Of a DNA stretch of 64,000 nt, positions 12,552 to 20,477 are shown piece after piece (position 1 is the stretch's first letter; each line of letters opens with the position of its first letter). This DNA is from Planctomycetota bacterium (lineage in GTDB: Bacteria > Planctomycetota > J058 > J103), in the NCBI GenBank assembly GCA_026004615.1, contig BPJM01000009.1, forward strand, positions 62,001-126,000, given 5' to 3'. Position numbers and translations under genes: made by a program. The notes below the pieces were generated by a model, which saw nothing but the letters and a program-made list of their open reading frames with translations, was not told the DNA's origin and searched no databases.

Positions 12552-13526
12552 TCAGAACCCGACCGTCTCCTCGATCGCCAGCAGCACGCGCGGCGCATCG
12601 GGCAGGAAGTACGGGTCCAGGGTAAATGGACAGTGCACATCGAAGCCGGTGACGCGACGGATCGGCGCCTCCAGGTGCAGGATCGCCTTCTCCGCGACCA
12701 GGGCTGCGATCTCGGCACCGAAGCCCGTGTTCCGCCGGGCCTCGTGCACGATGACCAGCCGGCCGGTCTTGCGCACCGACTCCAGGATCGCCTCCTCGTC
12801 CAGCGGGGCGAGGGTGCGGGGATCGATCAGCTCGCACTCGATGCCCTTGCGCGCTGCCTGTTCGACCGCCTCCTTGCACACATGCACCATGACGCCCCAC
12901 GCCACCACCGTGCAGTCGGTGCCCTCGCGCAGCACCTTGGCCTGGCCGAAGGGGATGGTGTACGGCTCCTCGGGCACCTCGGCGCGCGCCGAGCGGTAGA
13001 GCTTCTTCGGCTCGAGGAACAGCACCGGATCCTCGCTTCGGATCGCCTGGATCAGCAGCCCCTTCGCGTCGTAGGGGTCGCTCGGCATGACCACGTGGAT
13101 ACCCGGCACGTGCGTGAAGATGCTCTCGGTCGACTGCGAGTGGTAGTGCCCGCCGTGGATGCCGCCGCAGGCCGGGGTGCGGACCACCACCGGGGCGCTG
13201 AACTGCCCGCCCGAGCGGTAGCGGATGGTCGCCAGCTCGTTGGCGATCTGGTCGTAGGCGGGAAGGATATAATCCATGAACTGGATCTCCGCGACCGGCT
13301 TGAGGCCGTTGAGCGCCATGCCGATCGCGGCGCCGACGATCCCCTGCTCGCACAGCGGGGTGTCGAAGCAGCGCTCCTCGCCGAAGCGGCTCTGCAGCCC
13401 GTCGGTGACGCGGAAGACGCCGCCCGCGCGCCCGACGTCCTCGCCGAAGACGACCACCCGCGGGTCGCGCTCCATCTCGTTGTGCAGCGCGCTGTTGAGC
13501 GCCTGGATGTAGTTCATGACCGGCAT
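12552..13526 (-). CDS. 2-oxoacid dehydrogenase E1 component beta subunit
   Basis: This is the beta subunit of the ThDP-dependent E1. I start it at the ATG at 13526 (MPVMNYIQALNSALHNEM; 324 residues, with GAGGG about 8 nt upstream) rather than 30 bases earlier. Family landmarks are VFGEDVGRAGGVFRVT, FDTPLCEQGIVGAAIGMA, GGIHGGHYHSQSTESIF, VVMPSDPYDAKGLL, ELIDPRTLAPLDEEAI and VIVHEARRNTGFGAEIAA. It lies between the paralogous alpha gene and E2. It is the only beta gene in the window, so both alpha subunits must share it or one must find a partner elsewhere. Confidence 0.95.
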   Translation of the reverse strand: MPVMNYIQALNSALHNEMERDPRVVVFGEDVGRAGGVFRVTDGLQSRFGEERCFDTPLCEQGIVGAAIGMALNGLKPVAEIQFMDYILPAYDQIANELATIRYRSGGQFSAPVVVRTPACGGIHGGHYHSQSTESIFTHVPGIHVVMPSDPYDAKGLLIQAIRSEDPVLFLEPKKLYRSARAEVPEEPYTIPFGQAKVLREGTDCTVVAWGVMVHVCKEAVEQAARKGIECELIDPRTLAPLDEEAILESVRKTGRLVIVHEARRNTGFGAEIAALVAEKAILHLEAPIRRVTGFDVHCPFTLDPYFLPDAPRVLLAIEETVGF

Positions 13527-13557
13527 CGGTCGGCCCTCGGCCCTCCGCTCTTGCACC

Positions 13558-14679
13558 TCAGCCGAACAGCGGCGTCCTGGTGATCCGCTCCACCACCCCC
13601 CGCTCGATCAGCCCGAGCAGCTCGCGTTGCTGTTCCCGCAGGCGAGGGGTCGGCTCGGCGTACAGATCCTCGAACAGCGACTGCGGCGGCGGGGCGTCGA
13701 CCGCTTCCGCAGAGCGGATCGCCTGCTCGACCTCGGCCGCGGTCTCGCGCTCGATCGCGGCCACCGTCGCGTCATCCAGCCAGCCGCGACTGCGCAACCA
13801 GCGTTCGAACCGCACGATCGGGTCCCGCCGCTCCCACTCCGCCACCTCGGACTCGCTGCGGTAGCGGCGCGGGTCATCGGAGGTCGAGTGGGGCCCCATG
13901 CGGTAGGTCAGCGCCTCGATGAGCGTCGGCCCGCCCCCCGCCCGCGCCTTGTCCAGCGCCTGCTTGACGCTGGTGTAGACCGCCAGGATGTCGTTGCCGT
14001 CGACCCGGTAGCCCTCGAAACCGTACGCCTTCGCCTTGATGGCGATCGACTCGCTCCCGGTCTGGCGGCTGACCGGCACCGTGATCGCCCACTGGTTGTT
14101 CTGGCAGAAGAAGACGCAGGGGGCACGGAACACCCCCGCGAAGTTCATGCCGGCGTGGAAGTCACCCTCGGAGGTGGCGCCGTCCCCGAAGTAACAGAGC
14201 GTCGCCGCCCGCTCCCGCTTGATCTTCTGCGCGATCGCACACCCCGCTGCCTGCGGGATCTGGGTGGCGATGGGGCTCGAGATGCTGACGATCCGCAGCG
14301 CGGCACACGCGAAGTGGTTCGGCATCTGGCGCCCCTTCGTCAGGTCGCGCGCGTTCCCGAACAGCTGGTCCGCCAGTGCCTGCAGCGACAGGCCGCGCTG
14401 GTAGCACGCCCCGGCCTCCCGGTAGGTCGGGAACATCCAGTCGCCGTCCTGGAGCGCCGCCGCCGAACCGATCTGCGCCGCCTCCTGGCCGCTCGCCGGT
14501 GCGTAGAAGTAGATCCGCCCCTGCCGCTGCAGGTTGAGCGCGCGGCGATCGAAGCTGCGCAGCAGAACCATGTTCCGGTACCAGCCGACGAGCCGCTGCG
14601 GGTCGAGCTCGGCCGGCAGCTCCTCGCTCGCCGCGCTCCCGTCCGGCGCCAGCAACTGCAGCACCTCGGTGGCCGCCAC
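13558..14679 (-). CDS. 2-oxoacid dehydrogenase E1 component alpha subunit, copy 2
   Basis: This is the second E1 alpha paralogue, 373 residues from a GTG at 14679 with AGGAGAGG 7 nt upstream. The longer frame to 14814 is low complexity and rejected. The ThDP motif (GDGATSEGDFHAGMNFAG to [13 protein letters not shown]) and GPHSTSDDPRRYR are present. The closing stretch AGGGPTLIEALTYRMGPHS is near-identical to copy 1 ([19 protein letters not shown]). They differ in the substrate-access region: NHFACAALRIVSISSPIA here against [18 protein letters not shown] in copy 1. That could change substrate preference. It directly precedes E1 beta, the standard alpha-beta order, and so is the likeliest default partner. 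Confidence 0.93.
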   Translation of the reverse strand: MAATEVLQLLAPDGSAASEELPAELDPQRLVGWYRNMVLLRSFDRRALNLQRQGRIYFYAPASGQEAAQIGSAAALQDGDWMFPTYREAGACYQRGLSLQALADQLFGNARDLTKGRQMPNHFACAALRIVSISSPIATQIPQAAGCAIAQKIKRERAATLCYFGDGATSEGDFHAGMNFAGVFRAPCVFFCQNNQWAITVPVSRQTGSESIAIKAKAYGFEGYRVDGNDILAVYTSVKQALDKARAGGGPTLIEALTYRMGPHSTSDDPRRYRSESEVAEWERRDPIVRFERWLRSRGWLDDATVAAIERETAAEVEQAIRSAEAVDAPPPQSLFEDLYAEPTPRLREQQRELLGLIERGVVERITRTPLFG

Positions 14680-14841
14680 GATCGATCCTCTCCTGCCTCG
14701 CCCCACGCCAGCGCGGCGCCGAGCTGGCGCAGCGCCCGCAACGACCCCGGCCGGGAGGCGAACGGGGGCTCCAGCGCCGCCGGCACCCCGCCTGCCCGTT
14801 CTCGCTCGCACCACCGCCGCGCGCCCGCCGCGCAGCGCCGC

Positions 14842-15843
14842 TCAGCACCCCGGCGCGCTGCCCGCCCGGCCGAGCGCCGGCCGCCCGGCCAGACGGCTGC
14901 GCAGGAACAGCTCCCCCGCCCGGTAGCTCGAGCGCACCAGTGGCCCCGCCGCCACGAAGGCGAATCCGTAGCCAAGCGCCCGCTGCTCCAGCGCCGCGAA
15001 CCGCTCCGGCGGCACATACTCGACCACGGGCAGATGCCGCGGCGAGGGGCGCAGATACTGGCCGAGCGTCAGGATCTCCACCCCGACCCGCCGCAGGTCA
15101 ACGAACGCCTCCTCCAGCTCCGCCTCCGTCTCGCCCAGCCCGAGCATGAGGCTCGACTTGGTGTGCGCCTGCGGCCGCTCGCGCTTGAACTGCTCCAGCA
15201 CCGCGAGCGAGCGCTCGTAGCCCGAGCGGACATCCCGCACCCGCCGCTGCAGCCGGCGCACGGTCTCCAGGTTGTGCGCCAGCACCTCCGCTCCGCTGTG
15301 CGCGACCGCCGCGATCGCTGCCGGATCGCCGCCGAAGTCCCCGGTCAGCACTTCCACCAGCACCTCGGGGGCGCGTCGCTTGATGCCGCGCACCGCCGCT
15401 GCGACGTGCGCCGCGCCGCCATCGGGCAGATCGTCGCGGTCGACCATGGTCAGCACCACGTAGTCCAGACCCGTCCGCGCGATCGCCTCCGCCACCCGGT
15501 GCGGCTCCTCGGGATCGGGCGGCGGCGGGGTGCGCGCGCTCTTGACGTTGCAGAACCGGCAGCCGCGCGTGCAGACATCCCCGAGCAGCATGATGGTGGC
15601 GGTGCCGCCCCCCCAGCACTCCCCGATGTTGGGGCAGCGCGCCTCCTCGCACACCGTGTGGAGCTCGAGTTCGCGCAGCAGCCGCCTCAGCGCGAGATAG
15701 CGCTCCCCCCCCGGCGCCCGCACCTTGAGCCATGGCGGCTTGCGCTCGCGCCCCGGCTGGGAGCGCCGCGCGCCAGCCGCCGCGCCCCCCCCGCGGCTGC
15801 CGTCCTGCTCGCCTCGCTCTTGCAGCACCGGAAGCACGCGCAT
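14842..15843 (-). CDS. lipA: lipoyl synthase
   Basis: This radical-SAM enzyme inserts two sulfurs into protein-bound octanoyl groups. It has 333 residues with an intact frame. The auxiliary cluster motif is [12 protein letters not shown] and the radical-SAM cluster motif is CTRGCRFC, followed by [25 protein letters not shown] and [32 protein letters not shown] closes the core, and the family's RSSY tail is present as [10 protein letters not shown]. It heads the 2-oxoacid dehydrogenase cluster and lies downstream of ygfZ, whose product supports Fe-S enzymes of this type. The first 40 residues are variable and the exact start is uncertain. Confidence 0.97.
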   Translation of the reverse strand: MRVLPVLQERGEQDGSRGGGAAAGARRSQPGRERKPPWLKVRAPGGERYLALRRLLRELELHTVCEEARCPNIGECWGGGTATIMLLGDVCTRGCRFCNVKSARTPPPPDPEEPHRVAEAIARTGLDYVVLTMVDRDDLPDGGAAHVAAAVRGIKRRAPEVLVEVLTGDFGGDPAAIAAVAHSGAEVLAHNLETVRRLQRRVRDVRSGYERSLAVLEQFKRERPQAHTKSSLMLGLGETEAELEEAFVDLRRVGVEILTLGQYLRPSPRHLPVVEYVPPERFAALEQRALGYGFAFVAAGPLVRSSYRAGELFLRSRLAGRPALGRAGSAPGC

Positions 15844-15949
15844 CCGTCGGCCCAGCCTCTTGCGAGCGGAGCCGCGAGCTTAGCGCTCGGCCCCCGAAAG
15901 TGCAAGCCAGACCGCCCCGCGGCACCGCCGAGCGCAGGCGGAAACTCGC

Positions 15950-17011
15950 TCAGCAGCCGCCGGCCCCACCCACCAGCGGCAGCCCGCGGACCTCGACCAC
16001 CGGTCCGGTGGGCTCGCCGGCGCCGAGCTCGGTGCCCGGCTCGGCGACTTCGCGGCGCAGATAGCCCAGAGCGATCGGCCGGCCGAGCGACGGGCTGAAC
16101 GCGGTGCTGGTCAACCGGCCGGCCGCCTTGCCGCCCGCGGGCAAGAACAGCTCCATGCCCGGTGCGAGCGCAGCCGCGGCATCGCGCGCCACCACCGCTC
16201 CGAGCATCCGATGGGTCCGGCCCTTGAAGTGCACGCGCGCCACCGGCTCCTGGCCGGGATAGCAGCCCTTGGTGTGGCTGACCGCACGCGCGGCGAGCGC
16301 GGTCTCGGGCAGGAACGTCTCCTCGTCCAGCTCCGCTCCCCAGGCCTCTTCCCCCACCTCGATCCGCACCAGCTCGAGCGCCGCCGGCTCCGCCGTCTCG
16401 CCGCCCTCCGCCTCGGCGGCCGCACGCAGTGCGGCGGCCACCGCCTCCGCCCCCGCACCCTCCACGTGGATCCGCCATCCCTCTCCCACCAGGGCACGGC
16501 GCACCAGCCGGACGCGCTGTCCCCCCAGCACCGCGGGGCCGATCGCGAGTGGTGCGGCCAGAGCCGGCGGCTGGGTGCCGAGCGCGCGCGCGAGCGCGGC
16601 GCCGGCACGCGGCCCTTCCAGCCCGAAGATGCGCCAGCGCGCGCTGGCGTCCTCGATCTCGACCTTCTTGAGGAACACCAGGCGGCGCAGCTGCTCGGCG
16701 ATCGCCGCCGCGCGCACCGCCGGCAGTTCGACCAGCACCTGCTCCGGCTCGCGGTAGACCCGCATGGGCGCCAGCAGCCGTGCCTTCGGGTTGAGCAGGC
16801 ACGCCGCACAGCCGGCTCCCTCGGCCAGCCGGGCCACATCGTTCGTGAGGAGCTTCTGCAGGAACTCGACCCGGTCGGCCCCGCGCACGAGCAGCATCCC
16901 GCGCCCGGGCTCCTCGAAGCACGCCGCGCTCTGCCGCCACGCCCAGTAACCGCGCGGCGCCGCCGGCTGGCCGGCCCGCGCGCCGGTCTGCTGCGCCGTC
17001 ATGGCCGCCAT
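15950..17011 (-). CDS. ygfZ: folate-binding Fe-S maintenance protein YgfZ/GcvT family
   Basis: This is a tetrahydrofolate-binding protein of the YgfZ/IBA57 branch of the GcvT fold, involved in assembly or repair of 4Fe-4S enzymes such as lipoyl synthase and MiaB. About 353 residues from the ATG at 17011; the next ATG at 17002 is equally possible. The diagnostic KGCYPGQEPVARVHFKG contains the conserved K-G-C-Y-x-G-Q-E motif with its invariant Cys. The N-terminal part has VEFLQKLLTNDVA and LLNPKARLLAPMRVYR, also typical. The neighbour downstream is lipA, so genome context and known family function agree. It is not the glycine cleavage T-protein, which lacks this Cys motif. Confidence 0.92.
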   Translation of the reverse strand: MAAMTAQQTGARAGQPAAPRGYWAWRQSAACFEEPGRGMLLVRGADRVEFLQKLLTNDVARLAEGAGCAACLLNPKARLLAPMRVYREPEQVLVELPAVRAAAIAEQLRRLVFLKKVEIEDASARWRIFGLEGPRAGAALARALGTQPPALAAPLAIGPAVLGGQRVRLVRRALVGEGWRIHVEGAGAEAVAAALRAAAEAEGGETAEPAALELVRIEVGEEAWGAELDEETFLPETALAARAVSHTKGCYPGQEPVARVHFKGRTHRMLGAVVARDAAAALAPGMELFLPAGGKAAGRLTSTAFSPSLGRPIALGYLRREVAEPGTELGAGEPTGPVVEVRGLPLVGGAGGC

Positions 17012-17118
17012 GCTACGCGGGTGCCGGTGCGCCCGCAACACCGGTTCGCCACGCCAGGCCGCCGCGCGATCCCGGCGTGCGGCCGGCCGGATCCCGGGAG
17101 GGAGCGCCCGTGCGCCGC

Positions 17119-18348
17119 TCAGCGGCCGGTGGCGCCGGCGCCGCGTCGCCTGCCGGTCGCTTCCGCCGCCAGCGCCCGCACGGGCGATGGCAGGAACCGT
17201 GCCAGGGCGGCGCCGCGCTCGAGCCAGGGCAGCAGCGAGGCGCCGCTCAGGGTGTGCACGTAGAGGTGGACGGCCTGCCGCCGCTCGGGGGCGGTGGCGA
17301 ACGCACGCAGCCCGGCCATGCACTTGGCCGTGTACGTCGGGTCGAGCACGAGCCCGTGCAGCTGCCGGGCGAGCTCGGCCGCCTCGCGGCCCTGCGGGGT
17401 GGGCTGCCCATAGCCCCGCCCGAGCGCTCCGCCGAACACTTCGACCGGGCAGGGAGCTGGCAGCTGCCCCGCACCGGCGTCCCGGAGCAACGCCCCCAGC
17501 CGCCGCAGCAGCCGGCGCACCGCAGCCACGCTGGTCACCGGCCGCGGCACCACCCGCACCCCTACCACCTGCGTGCGGGCGAGCGCGGGTGCCTGCGCCG
17601 CTCCGAGCGCCAGGCCATAGGCCAGTCCGGCGAGCGTGCCGCAGGTGCCCGCCGCCACGTAGAGGTAATCCGGCGCCGGGGCCTCGCCCGCGGCCACCTG
17701 CGCGGCGATCTCCAGGCCGCACTCCACGTATCCGAGCGCCCCCACGGGACTCGAGCCGCCGGGCGGGATCGCGAAGGGAAGACCCTGCCCGTCGCGCCAG
17801 GCACGCCAGCGCGCCCACACCGCTCCCAGCGGCATCCACGCCAGGTGCGGCACCGCGACCAGCCGCGCCCCGGCGCCGAGCGCCGCCTGCAGGTTGGTGG
17901 CGACGTGCGCGGTCAGCGGCTGCGGGCACAGCACCAGATAGCAGCCGAGCCCGAGCCGCCCCGCGAAGATGGCCGTCGCCAGCGCGTGGTGCGAGCCCCA
18001 GGCCCCGAAGGTCAGCACGCTCCGGTGCCCGCGCGCACGCGCCTGCGCGAGCAGCCATTCCAGCTTGCGCACCTTGTTGCCGCCGTAGAGGAGCGAGGTG
18101 CGGTCGTCGCGCTTGACGTACAGCTGCGGCAGCCCCCAGTACCGCCCCAAGGCTGCGAGCGGTTCGACGGGGCTCGGCACCCCCTCAGCGAGCGCGATCC
18201 AGGGCAGGCGCTGCCGCAATCCCGGCAGGTGCGCGAACAACCGCGGGCGCGCGGCTCCGCCCGCCGCCGCGGCGCCGGCTGCCCCTCGCCCCGCAGCCGC
18301 CAGGGCCGCAGCCGGCGGAAGCCGGACCAGCTCCCCCTCCGGCTTCAC
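17119..18348 (-). CDS. PLP-dependent D-cysteine desulfhydrase / ACC deaminase-like enzyme
   Basis: This is a fold-type II PLP enzyme of the family containing ACC deaminase and D-cysteine desulfhydrase. It is 409 residues from a GTG at 18348 that overlaps the previous stop as GTGA. The PLP lysine region is LYGGNKVRKLEWLLAQA; before it stand PSPVEPL and YVKRDDRTS. Downstream are TFGAWGSHHALATAIFAGRLG and the phosphate-binding YVAAGTCGTLAGLAYGLALG, and DPTYTAKCMAGL near the C-terminus. It is longer than most relatives (about 330 residues) because of an Ala-rich N-terminus. The substrate cannot be fixed from the sequence; release of sulfide or ammonia from a D-amino acid is the family norm. It may be co-transcribed with ygfZ. 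Confidence 0.85.
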   Translation of the reverse strand: MKPEGELVRLPPAAALAAAGRGAAGAAAAGGAARPRLFAHLPGLRQRLPWIALAEGVPSPVEPLAALGRYWGLPQLYVKRDDRTSLLYGGNKVRKLEWLLAQARARGHRSVLTFGAWGSHHALATAIFAGRLGLGCYLVLCPQPLTAHVATNLQAALGAGARLVAVPHLAWMPLGAVWARWRAWRDGQGLPFAIPPGGSSPVGALGYVECGLEIAAQVAAGEAPAPDYLYVAAGTCGTLAGLAYGLALGAAQAPALARTQVVGVRVVPRPVTSVAAVRRLLRRLGALLRDAGAGQLPAPCPVEVFGGALGRGYGQPTPQGREAAELARQLHGLVLDPTYTAKCMAGLRAFATAPERRQAVHLYVHTLSGASLLPWLERGAALARFLPSPVRALAAEATGRRRGAGATGR

Positions 18349-18563
18349 AGCTCGCCGTCCTCGCCCTGGCCCATCGCCGGCACCACCAGCTTGAGCACCA
18401 GGGCGAGCAACAGCACCGTCAACAGGCCCGCCAGCACTCCGAGCGGCCACGGAAAGCTGCCGGCCGCCGGAACCTCCTGCGGGTGCGCGCTCGGCGTCGC
18501 CGTGCCGGCAACGACCGCCAGTGCCAGACTCACGACAACCTGGTACACCTGCACCTCCGCCAT
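18345..18563 (-). CDS. small membrane protein, unknown
   Basis: This predicted 72-residue protein has two hydrophobic segments: VYQVVVSLALAVVAG near the N-terminus and PLGVLAGLLTVLLLALVLKL in the second half. An acidic tail, GQGEDGEL, follows. The ATG at 18563 is preferred over a longer frame with an Arg-rich start. Its TGA stop shares bases with the GTG of the PLP enzyme (GTGA), which supports it being translated and coupled. I do not recognise a family. The two segments with a Pro-rich spacer between them fit a small inner-membrane protein or a signal peptide plus one anchor. Confidence 0.6.
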   Translation of the reverse strand: MAEVQVYQVVVSLALAVVAGTATPSAHPQEVPAAGSFPWPLGVLAGLLTVLLLALVLKLVVPAMGQGEDGEL

Positions 18564-18675
18564 GACGAGGATGGAGCCGAGAGTGTAACACACCGGCCGG
18601 GTAGGGGCGCCCCGGCGGAAGGGGCCGCCCGCTGCCCGCGACCCGCTCCGGCGGCCAGCGAGGAGGACGGCGTTC

Positions 18676-19899
18676 ATGCGGTGGCGCGACGCGGTGGTGC
18701 TCGGGATGGACGGCGCGCGGATCGCCGCCGGCGCGCTGCGCCGGGGCCTGCGCCCGCCACGCCCGGTGCGCGAGCGGGCCGCGGGGGCGGAGGCGATCTG
18801 CCGGGCGGTCGCCGAGCGCGCGTGGAACGGGCGCTACTTCCGGGCCGGCCAGAGCCACCTCACCCAGTTCTGGCTGCGCGACCTGGCGCTCAGCCTCGAA
18901 GGGCTGATCGCGCTCGGACACGCCGCGCGCTGCCGCCGCGCGCTCCGCTGGGCACTGGGGCAGTGGGAGCGCGCGGGCCGGATCACCACGACCATCGTGG
19001 CAGAGCGCTTCGCGGTCGACATCTTCGAGTATGCCTGCGACTCGCTGCCCCTGTTGCTCTACGCGCTGGAGCGGCTCGATATGGAGCGCGAACGGCGGCA
19101 CTGGCGCGGGCTGCTCGCCGCCGAGGCCGCGCGCTATCACCAGCAGCTGATCGATCCCCGGACCGGCACCGTGCGGGTGGACCGCACCTACAGCTCCACC
19201 AAGGACACGATGCGGTTCACCGGCACCTGCACCGCCCACTGCATGGCGGCCTGGTGCCAGGCGCTGCTCGCGCGCGCCCCGGAGCTGCCGAATCCGCTCG
19301 CCCCCTATCCGCTGCGCGAGACGCTGCGCGAGCGCTTCTGGACCGGCAGCTTCTTCCGCAACCACCTGGGGAGCGAGCTGATCTCGAGCGATGCCAACTT
19401 CTGGCCCTTCTGGTGCGGGCTGCTGCCCCCGGGCGAGCGCAAGGATCTGCTCGCCCGCAGCATCGCAGCGGTCCGGGCCGCCGGCCTCGACCATCCCTTT
19501 CCCCTCAAGTATCACCCGCGGCCGCTGCCCGAATACGAGCTGCCGCTCCAGCGGCTGGTGCTCCCCAACTACCAGGGAGACGCGATCTGGACCTTCTTCA
19601 GCGTGCAGTGGATCGAGCTGCTGGCGGAACTCGACCCCGCCGCCGCACGCGCCCACCTCGAGCGCTATGCGCGCTGGATCGAACGCTGGGGAACCTGGAT
19701 CGAGGTGTTCACCCCGGACGGCCGCCGGCCGCTGCCGGGGCGGCTGGGTTACGGCGCCGACTGGGGCATGGTGTGGGCGGCCTCGTTCCCGCCCGTCCAT
19801 GCGCGCCTCACCGCAGCGGAGGCGCCGCAGGGCGCAGGGCGAGCGGAGGCGCCGCGCGAACGCGCAGGCCCGGGCCCGCGCGGACGCGCGGCCTGGTGA
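18676..19899 (+). CDS. alpha/alpha-barrel glycoside-hydrolase-like protein, function unknown
   Basis: This 407-residue protein starts at an ATG with AGGAGG about 8 nt upstream. It has no signal peptide. Regular aromatic helix pairs (WNGRYFRAG, FWLRDLALSLEGLIALG, YACDSLPLLLYALERL, FWTGSFFRNHLG, DANFWPFWCGLLP) resemble the (alpha/alpha)6 barrel of trehalase, neutral invertase and amylo-1,6-glucosidase families. The WLRD-type motif FWLRD and the late DWGMVWAASFPPVHARL would be candidate acidic catalytic sites, but I cannot match it to a numbered GH family. Its C-terminus is a Pro/Gly/Arg-rich tail. Its plus-strand position between minus-strand genes suggests an independent transcription unit. 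Confidence 0.6.
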   Translation: MRWRDAVVLGMDGARIAAGALRRGLRPPRPVRERAAGAEAICRAVAERAWNGRYFRAGQSHLTQFWLRDLALSLEGLIALGHAARCRRALRWALGQWERAGRITTTIVAERFAVDIFEYACDSLPLLLYALERLDMERERRHWRGLLAAEAARYHQQLIDPRTGTVRVDRTYSSTKDTMRFTGTCTAHCMAAWCQALLARAPELPNPLAPYPLRETLRERFWTGSFFRNHLGSELISSDANFWPFWCGLLPPGERKDLLARSIAAVRAAGLDHPFPLKYHPRPLPEYELPLQRLVLPNYQGDAIWTFFSVQWIELLAELDPAAARAHLERYARWIERWGTWIEVFTPDGRRPLPGRLGYGADWGMVWAASFPPVHARLTAAEAPQGAGRAEAPRERAGPGPRGRAAW

Positions 19900-19913
19900 G
19901 CGAGCCCGCTGCC

Positions 19914-20432
19914 TCAGCGGGGCTCTTCACACACCGTGGGCAGGCGCAGCACCACCGCGATCCCCAGCCCGGCGAGCACGAGCAGCGCCGCCGCCGCGAG
20001 CGGCCCGAGTCCGCCGAAGCCGAGGCTCAGCGCGACCGCGACCAGCACCACCGCGATCGCCTTGAGCTTGACGTGCAGCCGCACCCCGCGGTGGCGCTGC
20101 CAGTCGCGCAAGAGCGGGCCGAACAGGCGCGAGCGCAGCAACCAGCGGTGCAGGCGCGGGGAGCTGCGCGCGAAGAAGTAACTCGCCACGAGCAGGAACG
20201 GCGTCGCCGGCAGCACCGGCAGCAGCGCGCCGAGCACCCCCAGCCCGACGAAACCGCAGCCGAGCGCCACCTCGATCGCGCGCCGCACCGGACCGGCCAG
20301 GCGGGAGCCCGCCGCGGCAGCAGGCGCCTGCCCGGCCGCGCCCCACGCGCGGGCATGCGCGCCGTGGGCCGCGGTGCGCCTGCTCCGGGGGCGCCTTTCC
20401 GGGACCTGCCGGCACGGCCGCTGTGACGGCAA
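19914..20432 (-). CDS. DUF454 / YbaN-like inner membrane protein
   Basis: This is a short inner-membrane protein of the YbaN (DUF454) family, whose function is unknown. The signature is clear: GVLGALLPVLPATPFLLVASYFFARSSPRLHRWLL followed by FGPLLRDW. Three hydrophobic segments lie at about residues 52-70, 75-90 and 125-160. The first 45 residues are Arg/Ala-rich and unlike the family, so the true start is probably internal, near the RLAGPVRRAIEVALG segment. The frame as given is 172 residues against about 120-130 in relatives. Confidence 0.8.
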   Translation of the reverse strand: MPSQRPCRQVPERRPRSRRTAAHGAHARAWGAAGQAPAAAAGSRLAGPVRRAIEVALGCGFVGLGVLGALLPVLPATPFLLVASYFFARSSPRLHRWLLRSRLFGPLLRDWQRHRGVRLHVKLKAIAVVLVAVALSLGFGGLGPLAAAALLVLAGLGIAVVLRLPTVCEEPR

Positions 20433-20477
20433 CGCTCCTGCCCTCCCTCTGGCCCCGCGCCGGGTCGACCCGCGCGA

